Shown piece by piece: positions 37,367 to 45,284 of a stretch of DNA of 63,812 nucleotides. The position numbers were made by a program, and so were the translations under genes. The notes under the pieces were generated by a model. That model saw only the letters and a program-made list of their open reading frames with translations, ran no database searches and was not told the DNA's origin. The number at the start of each line of letters is the position of its first letter. Position 1 is the first letter of the stretch. The stretch is taken from contig NZ_RCYB01000005.1 in assembly GCF_004168205.1 (NCBI RefSeq), forward strand, positions 1 through 63,812, written 5' to 3'. This DNA is from Catenibacterium sp. co_0103. GTDB lineage: Bacteria > Bacillota_I > Bacilli_A > Erysipelotrichales > Coprobacillaceae.

Positions 37367-38911
37367 ATGAAGAGAGAATTAGTACTGGTTATTGATTTTG
37401 GTGGCCAATACAATCAGCTCGTAGCGCGTAGAGTTCGTGAAAGCAACGTATATTGTGAAATCTATTCATATAAGGTTGCTATGCAGAAAATCAAAGAACT
37501 CAACCCTAAGGGAATCATCTTAACAGGTGGTCCTAATAGCTGCTATGAAGAAGGAGCTGCAACATGCGAAAAAGAACTTTTCGAATGTGGTGTTCCAGTG
37601 CTTGGCTTATGTTATGGTGCTCAGCTAATGCAGTATGTATTAGGTGGTAATGTAGAAGCTGCACCTACTAGAGAATATGGAAAGACTGAAATCGTTGTTG
37701 ATACAACTTCACCATTATTCTCAAATGTATCTGAAAAGACAGTATGCTGGATGAGTCATAATGACTATATTTCAGCTTTAGCTCCTGGTTTCAAATCTGT
37801 AGCACATTCTGATGAATGTCCAGTTGCAGCATGTGAAAACAGAGAAAAGAACCTTTATGGTATTCAGTTCCATCCAGAAGTATTACATACAGCAGAAGGT
37901 AAGAAGATGTTAAGAAACTTCGTAATCGATGTATGTGGATGTTCTGGTGACTGGAAGATGGATTCTTTCGTAGAAGAATCTATTAAAGCAATCAGAGAAA
38001 AAGTTGGCGATGGTAAAGTATTATGTGCTTTATCTGGAGGTGTTGATTCTTCTGTTGCAGCAGTCTTATTATCTAAGGCTATTGGAAATCAGTTAACTTG
38101 TGTATTTGTAGACCATGGTTTACTTCGTAAAAACGAAGGTGATGAAGTTGAAGCTGTATTTGGTAAAGATGGCAGCTATGACTTAAACTTCATCAGAGTC
38201 AATGCACAGGAAAGATACTATTCTAAGCTTAAGGGTGTAACTGAACCTGAAAGCAAGAGAAAAATCATCGGTGAAGAATTCATCAGAGTCTTTGAAGAAG
38301 AAGCAAAGAAGATTGGTGCCGTTGATTTCTTAGTACAGGGTACTATTTATCCAGACGTTGTAGAAAGCGGTCTTGGAGGAGAATCTGCAGTCATCAAGTC
38401 TCACCATAATGTTGGTGGATTACCTGATTGTGTAGATTTCAAAGAAATCATTGAACCATTAAGAGACTTATTCAAGGATGAAGTAAGAAAAGTTGGTCTT
38501 GAACTTGGTATTCCAGAATATTTAGTATTCAGACAGCCATTCCCAGGACCAGGTCTTGGTATTAGAATTATTGGTGAAGTCACTGCAGAAAAGGTACGTA
38601 TGGTACAGGATGCAGATGCGATTTATAGAGAAGAAATTGCGAATGCTGGATTAGATCGTTCTATCGGTCAGTATTTTGCAGCATTAACTAATATGCAGTC
38701 AGTAGGTGTTATGGGTGATGAAAGAACTTATGACTATGCTGTTGCCTTAAGAGCTGTTAATACTGTTGATTTCATGACTGCAGAAGCAGCTGAAATCCCT
38801 TATGAAGTATTAAATAAGACTATGAATAGAATCATCAATGAAGTACGTGGTGTGAATAGAGTAATGTATGATATTACTTCTAAGCCACCTGGAACTATTG
38901 AGTTTGAATAA
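37367..38911 (+). CDS. guaA: GMP synthase (glutamine-hydrolysing)
   Basis: A 514-residue enzyme converting XMP to GMP. Residues 1-190 are the class I glutamine amidotransferase with the nucleophile in [11 protein letters not shown] and the catalytic pair in IQFHPEV. The ATP-pyrophosphatase domain follows with the PP-loop [12 protein letters not shown], then the dimerisation domain ending KPPGTIEFE. The coding sequence is unchanged by the neighbouring integration: the attachment core covers the last codons and stop, and the element restores the same end. Its own terminator has been moved to 47652. Start after AAAGGAGAA. Confidence 0.97.
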   Translation: MKRELVLVIDFGGQYNQLVARRVRESNVYCEIYSYKVAMQKIKELNPKGIILTGGPNSCYEEGAATCEKELFECGVPVLGLCYGAQLMQYVLGGNVEAAPTREYGKTEIVVDTTSPLFSNVSEKTVCWMSHNDYISALAPGFKSVAHSDECPVAACENREKNLYGIQFHPEVLHTAEGKKMLRNFVIDVCGCSGDWKMDSFVEESIKAIREKVGDGKVLCALSGGVDSSVAAVLLSKAIGNQLTCVFVDHGLLRKNEGDEVEAVFGKDGSYDLNFIRVNAQERYYSKLKGVTEPESKRKIIGEEFIRVFEEEAKKIGAVDFLVQGTIYPDVVESGLGGESAVIKSHHNVGGLPDCVDFKEIIEPLRDLFKDEVRKVGLELGIPEYLVFRQPFPGPGLGIRIIGEVTAEKVRMVQDADAIYREEIANAGLDRSIGQYFAALTNMQSVGVMGDERTYDYAVALRAVNTVDFMTAEAAEIPYEVLNKTMNRIINEVRGVNRVMYDITSKPPGTIEFE

Positions 38912-38912
38912 A
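38900..38912 (+). repeat. attL core of the integrated element
   Basis: GAGTTTGAATAAA at the very end of guaA is repeated exactly at 47630-47642. It includes the last two codons and the stop of guaA. Confidence 0.85.
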
Positions 38913-38971
38913 TCGAGTTGCTTAAAAAAGCCAGTGTTTATGCGGGTTTCAGCGATTTCGATTAGTCTTTT

Positions 38972-39019
38972 GATAACAAATTGATAACAGTCATAGCAAG
39001 TGCCATTATTCTTGTTATC
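38972..39019 (+). promoter_or_regulatory. Left-end integrase arm-type sites
   Basis: GATAACA occurs at 38972-38978 and 38983-38989 (11 bases apart), and inverted as TGTTATC at 39013-39019. The right end has the same set with the same 11-base spacing, so these are probable arm-binding sites for the tyrosine integrase. Confidence 0.55.
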
Positions 39020-39109
39020 CAGTGGTTTATGGGTAACGGAACAATTAACAGGTGGCTTGCAGACTAAAGTTCGGAGCTTGGCTCTGAACAAATTCCATAT
39101 TATAAACTA

Positions 39110-39151
39110 AGCCCTTAGCTGTGGTTAATAACCATAGTTAAGGGCTTTTTT
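39110..39151 (+). terminator. Strong terminator at the left end of the element
   Basis: AGCCCTTA (39110-39117) pairs with TAAGGGCT (39139-39146), with an inner TGGTTA/TAACCA stem, followed by five T on the plus side. It may now stop guaA transcripts and also shield the element. The remaining bases between guaA and the Xre gene (38913-39203) hold only the arm sites and this hairpin. Confidence 0.8.
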
Positions 39152-39203
39152 GTCGTTGCCAAAGCATCTGTAGGGAGCTGCCAGTGGCAGGTCCTGTAGG
39201 TGC

Positions 39204-39734
39204 TTATTTATCTTTCAAGTGGTCTTTGAATGCTTCCACGAGAGCGTCACTTAATTCCTGTGATGGAACTTTTGCCCAACGCTGTGTGGTGTCGAACTCT
39301 GGATAATGGTAACGCCAGTTATCGTATTCTTCTCTGTTGATTTCTTCGGAAGATAGCTTGTCTGCCTGTTCTTTCCAAGCATACAGCATTTTGAGGAGTT
39401 CATATGCTTCTCTGCCTTTGTCCTTGTTGACCTTTAAGCATACCTCTCCGTCTGCTTCACTGACAGTAAGACCGTAAATATCTTCAAGGGTAAACAGAGT
39501 GTGCATAAGACCGATATAGCTGTCTATGTCAGGAACATCAAGAGCCTGTGGAGAAACATCAAGCACCTGTGCCAATGCATTTGTAAGGTCTGCTTTCGGT
39601 TTGCGTGTACCAGTTTCGTACTGTGCCAAACGCACATCAGCACTCTTTTCTGGAAAACCGATTGCTGTACCGAGATACTTTTGTGTCATACCACGCATTA
39701 GTCTGAAAAAATGTATTCTTTCGCTGATAGCCAT
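39204..39734 (-). CDS. Xre-family helix-turn-helix regulator of the element
   Basis: A 176-residue protein on the minus strand. Residues 1-62 form an HTH_3 domain (ISERIHFFRLMRGMTQKYLGTAIGF, RLAQYETGTRKPKADLTNALAQVLDVS). The rest is a mostly helical region of unknown role. It is divergent from the integration and mobilization genes and has a plausible promoter (TTGACT 39796-39791, TATACT 39772-39767) with a possible operator in the spacer, suggesting it represses itself and the leftward or rightward promoters. Start preceded by AAAGGAG on its strand. Confidence 0.85.
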   Translation of the reverse strand: MAISERIHFFRLMRGMTQKYLGTAIGFPEKSADVRLAQYETGTRKPKADLTNALAQVLDVSPQALDVPDIDSYIGLMHTLFTLEDIYGLTVSEADGEVCLKVNKDKGREAYELLKMLYAWKEQADKLSSEEINREEYDNWRYHYPEFDTTQRWAKVPSQELSDALVEAFKDHLKDK

Positions 39735-39754
39735 AATGATACGCTCCTTTTATA

Positions 39755-39897
39755 TTTAGTGAAATAAGTATAGCAGAAATGTTTAGTGGAAGTCAAGAAA
39801 AACCGAAACAAAAATGTTTAATATTTTCTTTGCAACCACTTGACAATAGCAAATATGTTTAGTAAAATAAATTACGAATTAAACAAATATGCTTAAT
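39755..39897 (+). promoter_or_regulatory. Divergent promoters with repeated operator-like sites
   Basis: The plus-strand promoter is TTGACA (39840-39845), 17-base spacer, TAAAAT (39863-39868). The minus-strand promoter is described with the Xre gene. The sequence ATGTTTAGT or a close variant occurs at 39779-39787, 39814-39822 (ATGTTTAAT), 39855-39863 and 39889-39897 (ATGCTTAAT), with ATTTAGT at 39754. Copies sit in the spacer of each promoter, as expected for operators of the Xre repressor. Confidence 0.6.
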
Positions 39898-40182
39898 GCG
39901 ACAACTGAATGACCGTCCGAAAAGCCAAACCGCCAAGACCTCGTCGGAGCAAGTTCCGTATCGTTCGCTTGTGTGCAAGCACAAAAGCTCATTCGCTGCA
40001 CTGCTCCTCCTCTTCCCCAAAAGTCTCCGACTTTTCGGGAACCCCTATACGAGCGAGCGCCTGATGTACTGCGGTGCATTGGGACAGCACAGCGCCTGCC
40101 GACAAGCAGGAGTGCCTGTTGGAACTTTAACACGGAGAAAGCGGCAAGCAAAAAATTATTTTAAGAAAGGAAGAAAAAGGAT
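39898..40182 (+). other. Non-coding GC-richer leader before the Xis/Int genes
   Basis: No convincing gene. Reading frames here lack ribosome binding sites and have unnatural composition. The segment has several short hairpins (for example GTGTGCAAGCACA near 39980 and AGTCGGAGAC/GTCTCCGACT-like self-complementarity near 40020) and may be a transcribed leader or a protein-binding region of the element. AAGAAAGGAAG precedes the next gene. Confidence 0.4.
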
Positions 40183-40371
40183 ATGGAAAACAGATTTATC
40201 CGAGCCGAAGATGTGGCTCAGGAACTAAACGTATCAAAACCTTATGCATATAAACTCATCAGACAATTAAATGAGGAATTGAAAGCAAAGGGCTTTATTA
40301 CGATTGCAGGGCGTGTAAATCGCCAGTATTTTTACGAAAGGCTCTACGGAGCAGGAAAGGGGGAAATGTAA
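40183..40371 (+). CDS. Small HTH protein, probable excisionase
   Basis: A 62-residue protein with a MerR/Xis-like winged helix (FIRAEDVAQELNVSKPYAYKLIRQLNEEL) and a C-terminal NRQYFYERLYG. Position directly before the integrase (stop TAA adjacent to the ATG) and its size fit an excisionase or recombination directionality factor, but a transcription regulator is also possible. Preceded by AAGAAAGGAAG. Confidence 0.7.
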   Translation: MENRFIRAEDVAQELNVSKPYAYKLIRQLNEELKAKGFITIAGRVNRQYFYERLYGAGKGEM

Positions 40372-41463
40372 ATGCCGGTATTTAAGAATGAAGATAACGG
40401 TACTTGGTATGTGATGGCAAGGTATGTGAACTGGAAAGGGGAACGCAAGCAGAAATGCAAGCGTGGCTTTGCTACCAAACGAGAAGCACAGGAATGGGAA
40501 AGAATGTTCAAATTGCAGACTTCTTCAGACCTTGATATGAGTTTTGAAGCCTTTACGGAGCTTTATATCAATGATGTGAAGAACCGTTTGAAGGAAAACA
40601 CGTGGCTTACCAAAGAGCATATCATACGCACAAAGATACTTCCGTATTTCGGGAAACTGAAAATCAGCGAGATTTCCACAAAGGAGATTATTACTTGGCA
40701 GAATGAAATGCTTGCCTATCGTGATGAGAAGAAAAAGCCTTATTCACAGACGTATCTGAAAACGCTGCACAATCAGTTGTCCGCCATTTTCAATCACGCT
40801 GTCCGCTACTATGAACTGCGTTCCAATCCTGCGGCAAAGGTGGGAAATATGGGACGTGAGGAACACAAGGAAATGCTGTTCTGGACAAAGGAAGAATACA
40901 AGAAATTCTCTTTTGAGATGATGGACAAGCCTGTTTCCTTTTATGCGTTTGAAATGCTTTACTGGTGCGGTATCCGAGAGGGCGAGCTGTTAGCTTTGAC
41001 TCCGGCAGATTTCAACTTTGATAAGGAAACAGTCACAATCAATAAATCCTATCAGCGTTTGAAAGGGCAGGATGTGATTACTTCTCCGAAAACGAAAAAG
41101 AGCAACCGCACGATTAAAATGCCGAAGTTTCTGTGTGAGGAAATGAAAGAATATCTCGGTATGCTTTACGGATTGAAGAAGAAAGACCGTATCTTTACGG
41201 TGACGAAAAGCTATCTTCATCACGAGATGGACAGAGGGGCAAAGGCGGCAGGCGTGAAGCGTATCCGCATTCACGATCTCCGTCACAGCCACATTTCACT
41301 CTTGATTGATATGGGCTTTTCTGCGGTGGCGATTGCTGACCGAGTTGGTCACGAAAGTATTGATATTACTTATCAGTACGCACACCTCTTTCCGTCAAAG
41401 CAGATTGAGATGGCAGAAAAATTAGATGATTTAGGGAAAGGAGATTTTGAAAATGTCAGCTAA
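40372..41463 (+). CDS. int: Tyrosine recombinase (integrase)
   Basis: A 363-residue site-specific recombinase. It has an N-terminal arm-binding AP2-like domain (GTWYVMARYVNWKGERKQKCKRG), a SAM-like core-binding domain (about 55-150) and a catalytic domain with Arg202 (CGIREGELLAL), Lys240, His301 and Arg304 (HDLRHSH), His327 (GHES) and the nucleophile Tyr336 (DITYQYAH). It would recombine the 13-bp core at guaA. Preceded by GGAAAGGGGG. It overlaps the next gene by 11 bases. Confidence 0.95.
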   Translation: MPVFKNEDNGTWYVMARYVNWKGERKQKCKRGFATKREAQEWERMFKLQTSSDLDMSFEAFTELYINDVKNRLKENTWLTKEHIIRTKILPYFGKLKISEISTKEIITWQNEMLAYRDEKKKPYSQTYLKTLHNQLSAIFNHAVRYYELRSNPAAKVGNMGREEHKEMLFWTKEEYKKFSFEMMDKPVSFYAFEMLYWCGIREGELLALTPADFNFDKETVTINKSYQRLKGQDVITSPKTKKSNRTIKMPKFLCEEMKEYLGMLYGLKKKDRIFTVTKSYLHHEMDRGAKAAGVKRIRIHDLRHSHISLLIDMGFSAVAIADRVGHESIDITYQYAHLFPSKQIEMAEKLDDLGKGDFENVS

Positions 41464-41788
41464 GAACAGAGATAACAAAAATCGTTGGAGGAATATCACA
41501 GTAGGGTTTCGAGTATCGCCCGAAGAAAACGAACTCATTAACAGAGCTGTAGCTCTATCAGGATTGCCAAAACAGGAGTATTGTTACCGCCGTTGCTTAA
41601 ATCAGGATGTGGTGGTACAGGGCAATCCGAGAGTGTATAAGGCGTTGAAAACGGAATTTGCCACAGTCCTTGCGGAACTGAAAAGGATTGAAGCAGGAAA
41701 AGGTGTGGATGATGAACTGCTGAGTGTAATAGAACTGATTTCCATTATTCTCGGCGGTTTGAAAGGAGAGGATGCGAATGGAGAATAA
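41453..41788 (+). CDS. Mobilization accessory protein (MobC-like, ribbon-helix-helix)
   Basis: A 111-residue basic protein. The segment WRNITVGFRVSPEENELINRAVALSGLPKQEYC resembles the ribbon-helix-helix DNA-binding part of MobC-type relaxosome proteins, which bind near oriT. The C-terminal half is acidic and helical. The ATG at 41453 follows AAGGAG and lies inside the integrase end; an in-frame TTG two codons earlier is less likely. It overlaps the ATPase gene. Confidence 0.65.
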   Translation: MSAKNRDNKNRWRNITVGFRVSPEENELINRAVALSGLPKQEYCYRRCLNQDVVVQGNPRVYKALKTEFATVLAELKRIEAGKGVDDELLSVIELISIILGGLKGEDANGE

Positions 41789-42932
41789 AAAAGAAATGAC
41801 TATTCCAAATGTATCTGCGGCAACAGATGCGGAACAGTCACTTTCCAAATGTACTGACAATAGTATAGTCAATCAGGATACGGATTTCAAGGGGTACGAG
41901 CAATCTTTTGAAGAAATGCAAAGGGAAATACTCAGACAGTTAGACCCTTCCTATCTGAAAACAGTATCAATGACAACGCTGTATGATACGGTGTTTGAGG
42001 TTCAGACACCACTTATCGACGGTCTGCTCCAAAGGGGAACTTACCTTTTCGTAGGTTCCCCGAAAGTGGGAAAGAGCTTTATGATGGCACAGCTTGCCTA
42101 TCATATCAGCACAGGCACACCGCTTTGGGAGTATAAGGTGCGTAAGGCAACGGTGCTTTATTTTGCCCTTGAAGATGATTACCCACGTTTGCAGAAGCGA
42201 TTGTTTCAGATGTTCGGTGCAAAGGAGACAGGCAATCTGTATTTCGCAACGGAATGTAAAACGGTCAATGGCGGACTGGAAGAACAGATAAGAGGGTTTA
42301 TGAGGGAACACCCAGACACAGGCTTGATTATCATAGACACCTTAAAGCGTGTGCGTGAAGCAGGCGGAGCAGATTACAGCTACGCAAGTGATTATGATGT
42401 TGTGGCAAGGCTGAAAGCGTTGGCAGACAGTTACAAGGTTTCAATGCTTATTGTTCATCATACACGCAAACAAAAATCGGAAGATATATTCGATATGATT
42501 TCAGGCACGAATGGTCTGATGGGTGCGGCAGACGGTGCATTTGTTCTCAGTAAGGACAAGCGTACTTCCAACAATGCCACACTTGATGTTGCTGGCAGAG
42601 ACCAGCAGGATATGAAAATCCATCTTGTAAGGGACAGCGAGCGATTGGTGTGGAACTTTGCAAAATCGGAAACGGAGATGTGGAAAGAACCGCCCGAACC
42701 TCTGCTTGAGAAGATAGCGGATACGCTCTTTTCGGAAAGTGACAGATGGGAAGGAACTGCTTCGGAACTTTGCGAAAGGCTTGCGGTGGATATAAAGCCG
42801 AATGTACTTTCTTTAAGGCTCAGTATCAACGCAAGCAGGCTGTTTCGTGATTACGGTATCCGTTATCAGAACAGCCGCACACACGACGGAAGAAAGGTTT
42901 CACTTTGGAAAGAAACCGAGCAGACGGCGTGA
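41778..42932 (+). CDS. RepA-like AAA ATPase (hexameric helicase fold)
   Basis: A 384-residue protein with Walker A VGSPKVGKSFM (about 92-102), a YFALEDD segment, Walker B GLIIIDTLKRVR, the IVHHTRK sensor and the NGLMGAADGAFVLSK block. These match the AAA_25/RepA family of replicative helicases found in plasmids and integrative elements. The C-terminal 90 residues look like a winged helix. It may support replication of the excised circle or mobilization. The ATG at 41778 is preferred to 41772 because of spacing to AAGGAG. Overlaps the preceding gene by 11 bases. Confidence 0.8.
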   Translation: MENKKEMTIPNVSAATDAEQSLSKCTDNSIVNQDTDFKGYEQSFEEMQREILRQLDPSYLKTVSMTTLYDTVFEVQTPLIDGLLQRGTYLFVGSPKVGKSFMMAQLAYHISTGTPLWEYKVRKATVLYFALEDDYPRLQKRLFQMFGAKETGNLYFATECKTVNGGLEEQIRGFMREHPDTGLIIIDTLKRVREAGGADYSYASDYDVVARLKALADSYKVSMLIVHHTRKQKSEDIFDMISGTNGLMGAADGAFVLSKDKRTSNNATLDVAGRDQQDMKIHLVRDSERLVWNFAKSETEMWKEPPEPLLEKIADTLFSESDRWEGTASELCERLAVDIKPNVLSLRLSINASRLFRDYGIRYQNSRTHDGRKVSLWKETEQTA

Positions 42933-42936
42933 CAAA

Positions 42937-43013
42937 CGGTGTCAAAGGTGTCAATGTTTTTGAGAGCAGCACGCTGTGAAAAACATTGTCACCATCGTCA
43001 CACTTTGACACCG
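42937..43013 (+). repeat. Large nested hairpin, candidate oriT or replication origin
   Basis: CGGTGTCAAAG (42937-42947) pairs perfectly with CTTTGACACCG (43003-43013). Inside, CAATGTTTTT (42952-42961) pairs perfectly with AAAAACATTG (42979-42988). The 77-base structure stands between the ATPase gene and the relaxase gene, where oriT or a replication nick site is expected. Confidence 0.6.
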
Positions 43014-43266
43014 GATAAAGTTTAGGGGAGTGTGCAGAGAGTGCCTTTTCAAAGGCGGCTCTTTGGTCTCGCCTGCTGGCTCGGTCGGTTCGCAGGCGTG
43101 TGTGCCACCGGCACACGCTCACCCCTCGGAGAGCCTTCGGAGAACGCAAAACCTGTTTACAGGTCGCATTTTTGATGGGTGTACCCGTCAAAAGTGCTTT
43201 TGCGTTACTTTTGACAAAAGTAACAAAACCTGAGAATGTTGAAATTTACAGATGGGAGATGAAAAA
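43014..43266 (+). other. Non-coding region before the relaxase
   Basis: GC-rich with further hairpins, for example GTGTGCC/GGCACAC around 43100. Short open frames here have no start signals. Together with the hairpin at 42937 it makes a 334-base non-coding block that probably includes oriT. Confidence 0.45.
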
Positions 43267-44427
43267 ATGCAGAGAACGATAAGTGCAATGGTCGGTAAAG
43301 GCTCGGTCAATCACAATAGCCGAAAGTTCCGAGCAGAAAATGTAGACGGAACTCGTACTCATCTCAATATCGACTACTGCAATGAAAATATAAAGACAGT
43401 TTATCACGAATTGTTTGATGAAGCATTGGAAAGATACAATGCCAAGCAGATAAGGTCAGACCGAAAGATAAAAGATTATTATGAAAAAATCCGAAGTTCC
43501 AAGCAGGAAAAACCGTTCCACGAAATCATTTTACAGGTGGGCGGTAAGGGAAATATGAACGCCGATACGGAAAACGGAGAACTGGCAAAGCAGATTTTAG
43601 ATGAATACTATCAGGGTTTTCAGGAGCGAAATCCACAGCTTCGGGTGTTCTCGGCTCATCTGCATATGGATGAAGCTACACCACATCTGCACATAGATTT
43701 TGTACCTTTTACCACAGGCAGCAAGCGTGGACTTGATACAAGAGTGTCACTAAAGCAGGCTCTTGCAACGCAAGGTTTTAAGGGCGGCAGTCGTGGCGAT
43801 ACGGAGTGGTCGCAATGGATACAGTCCGAAAAAGAACAGCTTGCGGCGGTGATGGAACGTTATGGGATTGAGTGGGAACATTTAGGCACACACGAAAAAC
43901 ATCTTTCTGTTTTGGATTATAAAAAGCAGGAAAGAGAAAAAGAAGTGGCGGCATTAGGTGCGAAAATCGAGCAGAAACAGATTGAATTTGATGTGTTGTC
44001 GGAACGAGTATTGAACTATGATAAGGCAAAAGACGAGCTGTCAAATCTTGAAATAGAGCTTGATACTGCACCGAAATATCAGTTGCCAGAACCAGAGAAA
44101 TTTATGACTGCAAAGGCATATAAAACCAAAATGGCAGAGCCGGTTGTAAGGAAATTGAAGCAACTTGTCAAAACGGTGCTTGCCCGCTGCTTTGAGGGGT
44201 GGGACAACTATCATAGGCTGAATACAGCGAATGCACAGTTATACCGCACCAATCAGCGTTTGGAGAAAGTCAATGAAAGATTGACCGAAGAAAACAAAAT
44301 CCTAAAAGCAGAAAATAAAGATTACAGCCTGCTCCGTAAGGTTTTTGGTCGCAAACAGATAGATGATTTGTTGGAGCAGGCAAGAACAGTTAAAGGTCGC
44401 AAGCGTGATAATACACGATCACGATAG
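43267..44427 (+). CDS. mob: MobV-type relaxase (plasmid mobilization/recombination protein, Pre/Mob)
   Basis: A 386-residue relaxase. The N-terminus SAMVGKGSVNHNSRKF and the HxH-containing motif HLHMDEATPHLH (about 131-142) match the Pre/Mob family, in which the histidines bind the metal used to nick oriT. The region after about 230 is coiled-coil (EKEVAALGAKIEQKQIEFDVL; later TNQRLEKVNERLTEENKILKAEN). The ATG at 43267 follows GGGAG; an ATG at 43252 lies before that site. It would let a co-resident conjugative element mobilise this DNA. Confidence 0.88.
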   Translation: MQRTISAMVGKGSVNHNSRKFRAENVDGTRTHLNIDYCNENIKTVYHELFDEALERYNAKQIRSDRKIKDYYEKIRSSKQEKPFHEIILQVGGKGNMNADTENGELAKQILDEYYQGFQERNPQLRVFSAHLHMDEATPHLHIDFVPFTTGSKRGLDTRVSLKQALATQGFKGGSRGDTEWSQWIQSEKEQLAAVMERYGIEWEHLGTHEKHLSVLDYKKQEREKEVAALGAKIEQKQIEFDVLSERVLNYDKAKDELSNLEIELDTAPKYQLPEPEKFMTAKAYKTKMAEPVVRKLKQLVKTVLARCFEGWDNYHRLNTANAQLYRTNQRLEKVNERLTEENKILKAENKDYSLLRKVFGRKQIDDLLEQARTVKGRKRDNTRSR

Positions 44428-44453
44428 ACAAAAATCACAGGAGGAAAAGGAAA

Positions 44454-44831
44454 ATGACAAAGACAATTTTTGAAGAAATGGGCGGAACTTATAGACAGGT
44501 GGGTGATTATTTATTGCCGAACATCACAGTACCAGCCGAAGAAGAAATAGAGCCGATTGGTTTATGGGGGAAACGACATGCAAGGCATTTAAAGGAACAC
44601 TATAAAGTGTTATATATGAACCTGCTGACAAGCGGAAAGCTGCATAGTTATCTTGCAGAAGTCGATAAGCAAGCAGAGGATATGTTTCTTCGACTGGTAA
44701 AGGAATATGCCGACAGACAAGATGTGACGGAACAATTAAAGAAAGATAATCCCTACGAATGGATTGGAAGAATGAATAATATTCAGGCTTGTGTGAGGGA
44801 AGTTGTAGGAACGGAGTTGATTTACACATAA
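44454..44831 (+). CDS. tnpV: TnpV family transposon-encoded protein
   Basis: A 125-residue protein. FEEMGGTYRQVGDYLLPNI and IGLWGKRHARHLKEHYKVLY are hallmarks of TnpV proteins that accompany Tn4451-like and related mobilizable elements in Clostridia and relatives. Function is unknown. AGGAGGAAAAGGAAA precedes it. It sits between the relaxase and the cargo, so the cargo may have been added to its right. Confidence 0.82.
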   Translation: MTKTIFEEMGGTYRQVGDYLLPNITVPAEEEIEPIGLWGKRHARHLKEHYKVLYMNLLTSGKLHSYLAEVDKQAEDMFLRLVKEYADRQDVTEQLKKDNPYEWIGRMNNIQACVREVVGTELIYT

Positions 44832-44976
44832 GCGTTTTACGGTATGGTGCTCCTGCGTTTGCTGGAGTGCTGTGGTTGTGGTTGTAAAGAGGTTGTGAAA
44901 GATTGAATTTCGTAATGGTTGGATGTATAATTAGGAAGTGAAAATTTTAATTTGCACTTCCATAAGGTGAAATGTA

Positions 44977-45005
44977 TTGACACAAAAAATACAGTATGAT
45001 AGTAT
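44977..45005 (+). promoter_or_regulatory. Promoter of the ABC-F resistance gene
   Basis: TTGACA (44977-44982), 17-base spacer, TAGTAT (45000-45005). It is 280 bases upstream of the coding start, so the transcript has a long leader. Confidence 0.6.
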
Positions 45006-45049
45006 TGCCATTAGAAGAAAGAAAGGCACATTTTGTGTAAGGTGAGGAA

Positions 45050-45064
45050 ATGATTAATAGATAA
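45050..45064 (+). CDS. Leader peptide MINR of the ABC-F attenuator
   Basis: AAGGTGAGG (45039-45047) directly precedes ATG ATT AAT AGA TAA. The four-residue frame lies 45 bases after the promoter. Very short leader peptides are known before vmlR- and vgaL-type ABC-F genes, where a drug-stalled ribosome on the leader prevents termination. The role here is inferred from that analogy. Confidence 0.45.
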   Translation: MINR

Positions 45065-45197
45065 TTTGATTTAAGTAAGACACATATAGTTATTGAGCCT
45101 GTAGAGAATAGGTTTGTTTTGTGTACGCTTAAGTTGGATTATCGCAAGAGGCATTTCCTTTGTTTTCCTTTTGGAAAAGAAATAAGGGTCTATTTAG

Positions 45198-45235
45198 CGA
45201 GTCTATTTTTGCGTATGCAAAAAAGACTCGTTTTT
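45198..45235 (+). terminator. Attenuator terminator in the ABC-F leader
   Basis: CGAGTCTATTTTTGC pairs almost perfectly with GCAAAAAAGACTCG (loop GTAT), then TTTTT. It ends 49 bases before the ABC-F start and lies within the transcript, so it must be bypassed for expression. Confidence 0.8.
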
Positions 45236-45284
45236 GTGTGTTCAAAATAATAATTGGCTCAGACTTCGAAAAGGAGAAACTTTA

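Larger units (their letters stand above)
44832..45284 (+). other. Regulatory intergenic stretch (453 bases) before the ABC-F gene
   Basis: Contains a GGAAGTG/CACTTCC hairpin (44934-44961), a promoter, a four-codon leader frame and an attenuator-type terminator, each listed separately. The first 100 bases are G/T-rich with no gene. Confidence 0.7.

Noticed and set aside
39879..40228. Overlapping open frames before the Xis-like gene
   Set aside because: No ribosome binding sites, arginine/cysteine/serine-rich translations on both strands, typical of GC-richer non-coding DNA.
42826..43191. Minus-strand frame across the nested hairpin
   Set aside because: Spans the perfect hairpin and has no recognisable domain.
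43030..43282. Short frames in front of the relaxase
   Set aside because: No start signals, and they cross hairpins; better explained as oriT-type non-coding DNA.
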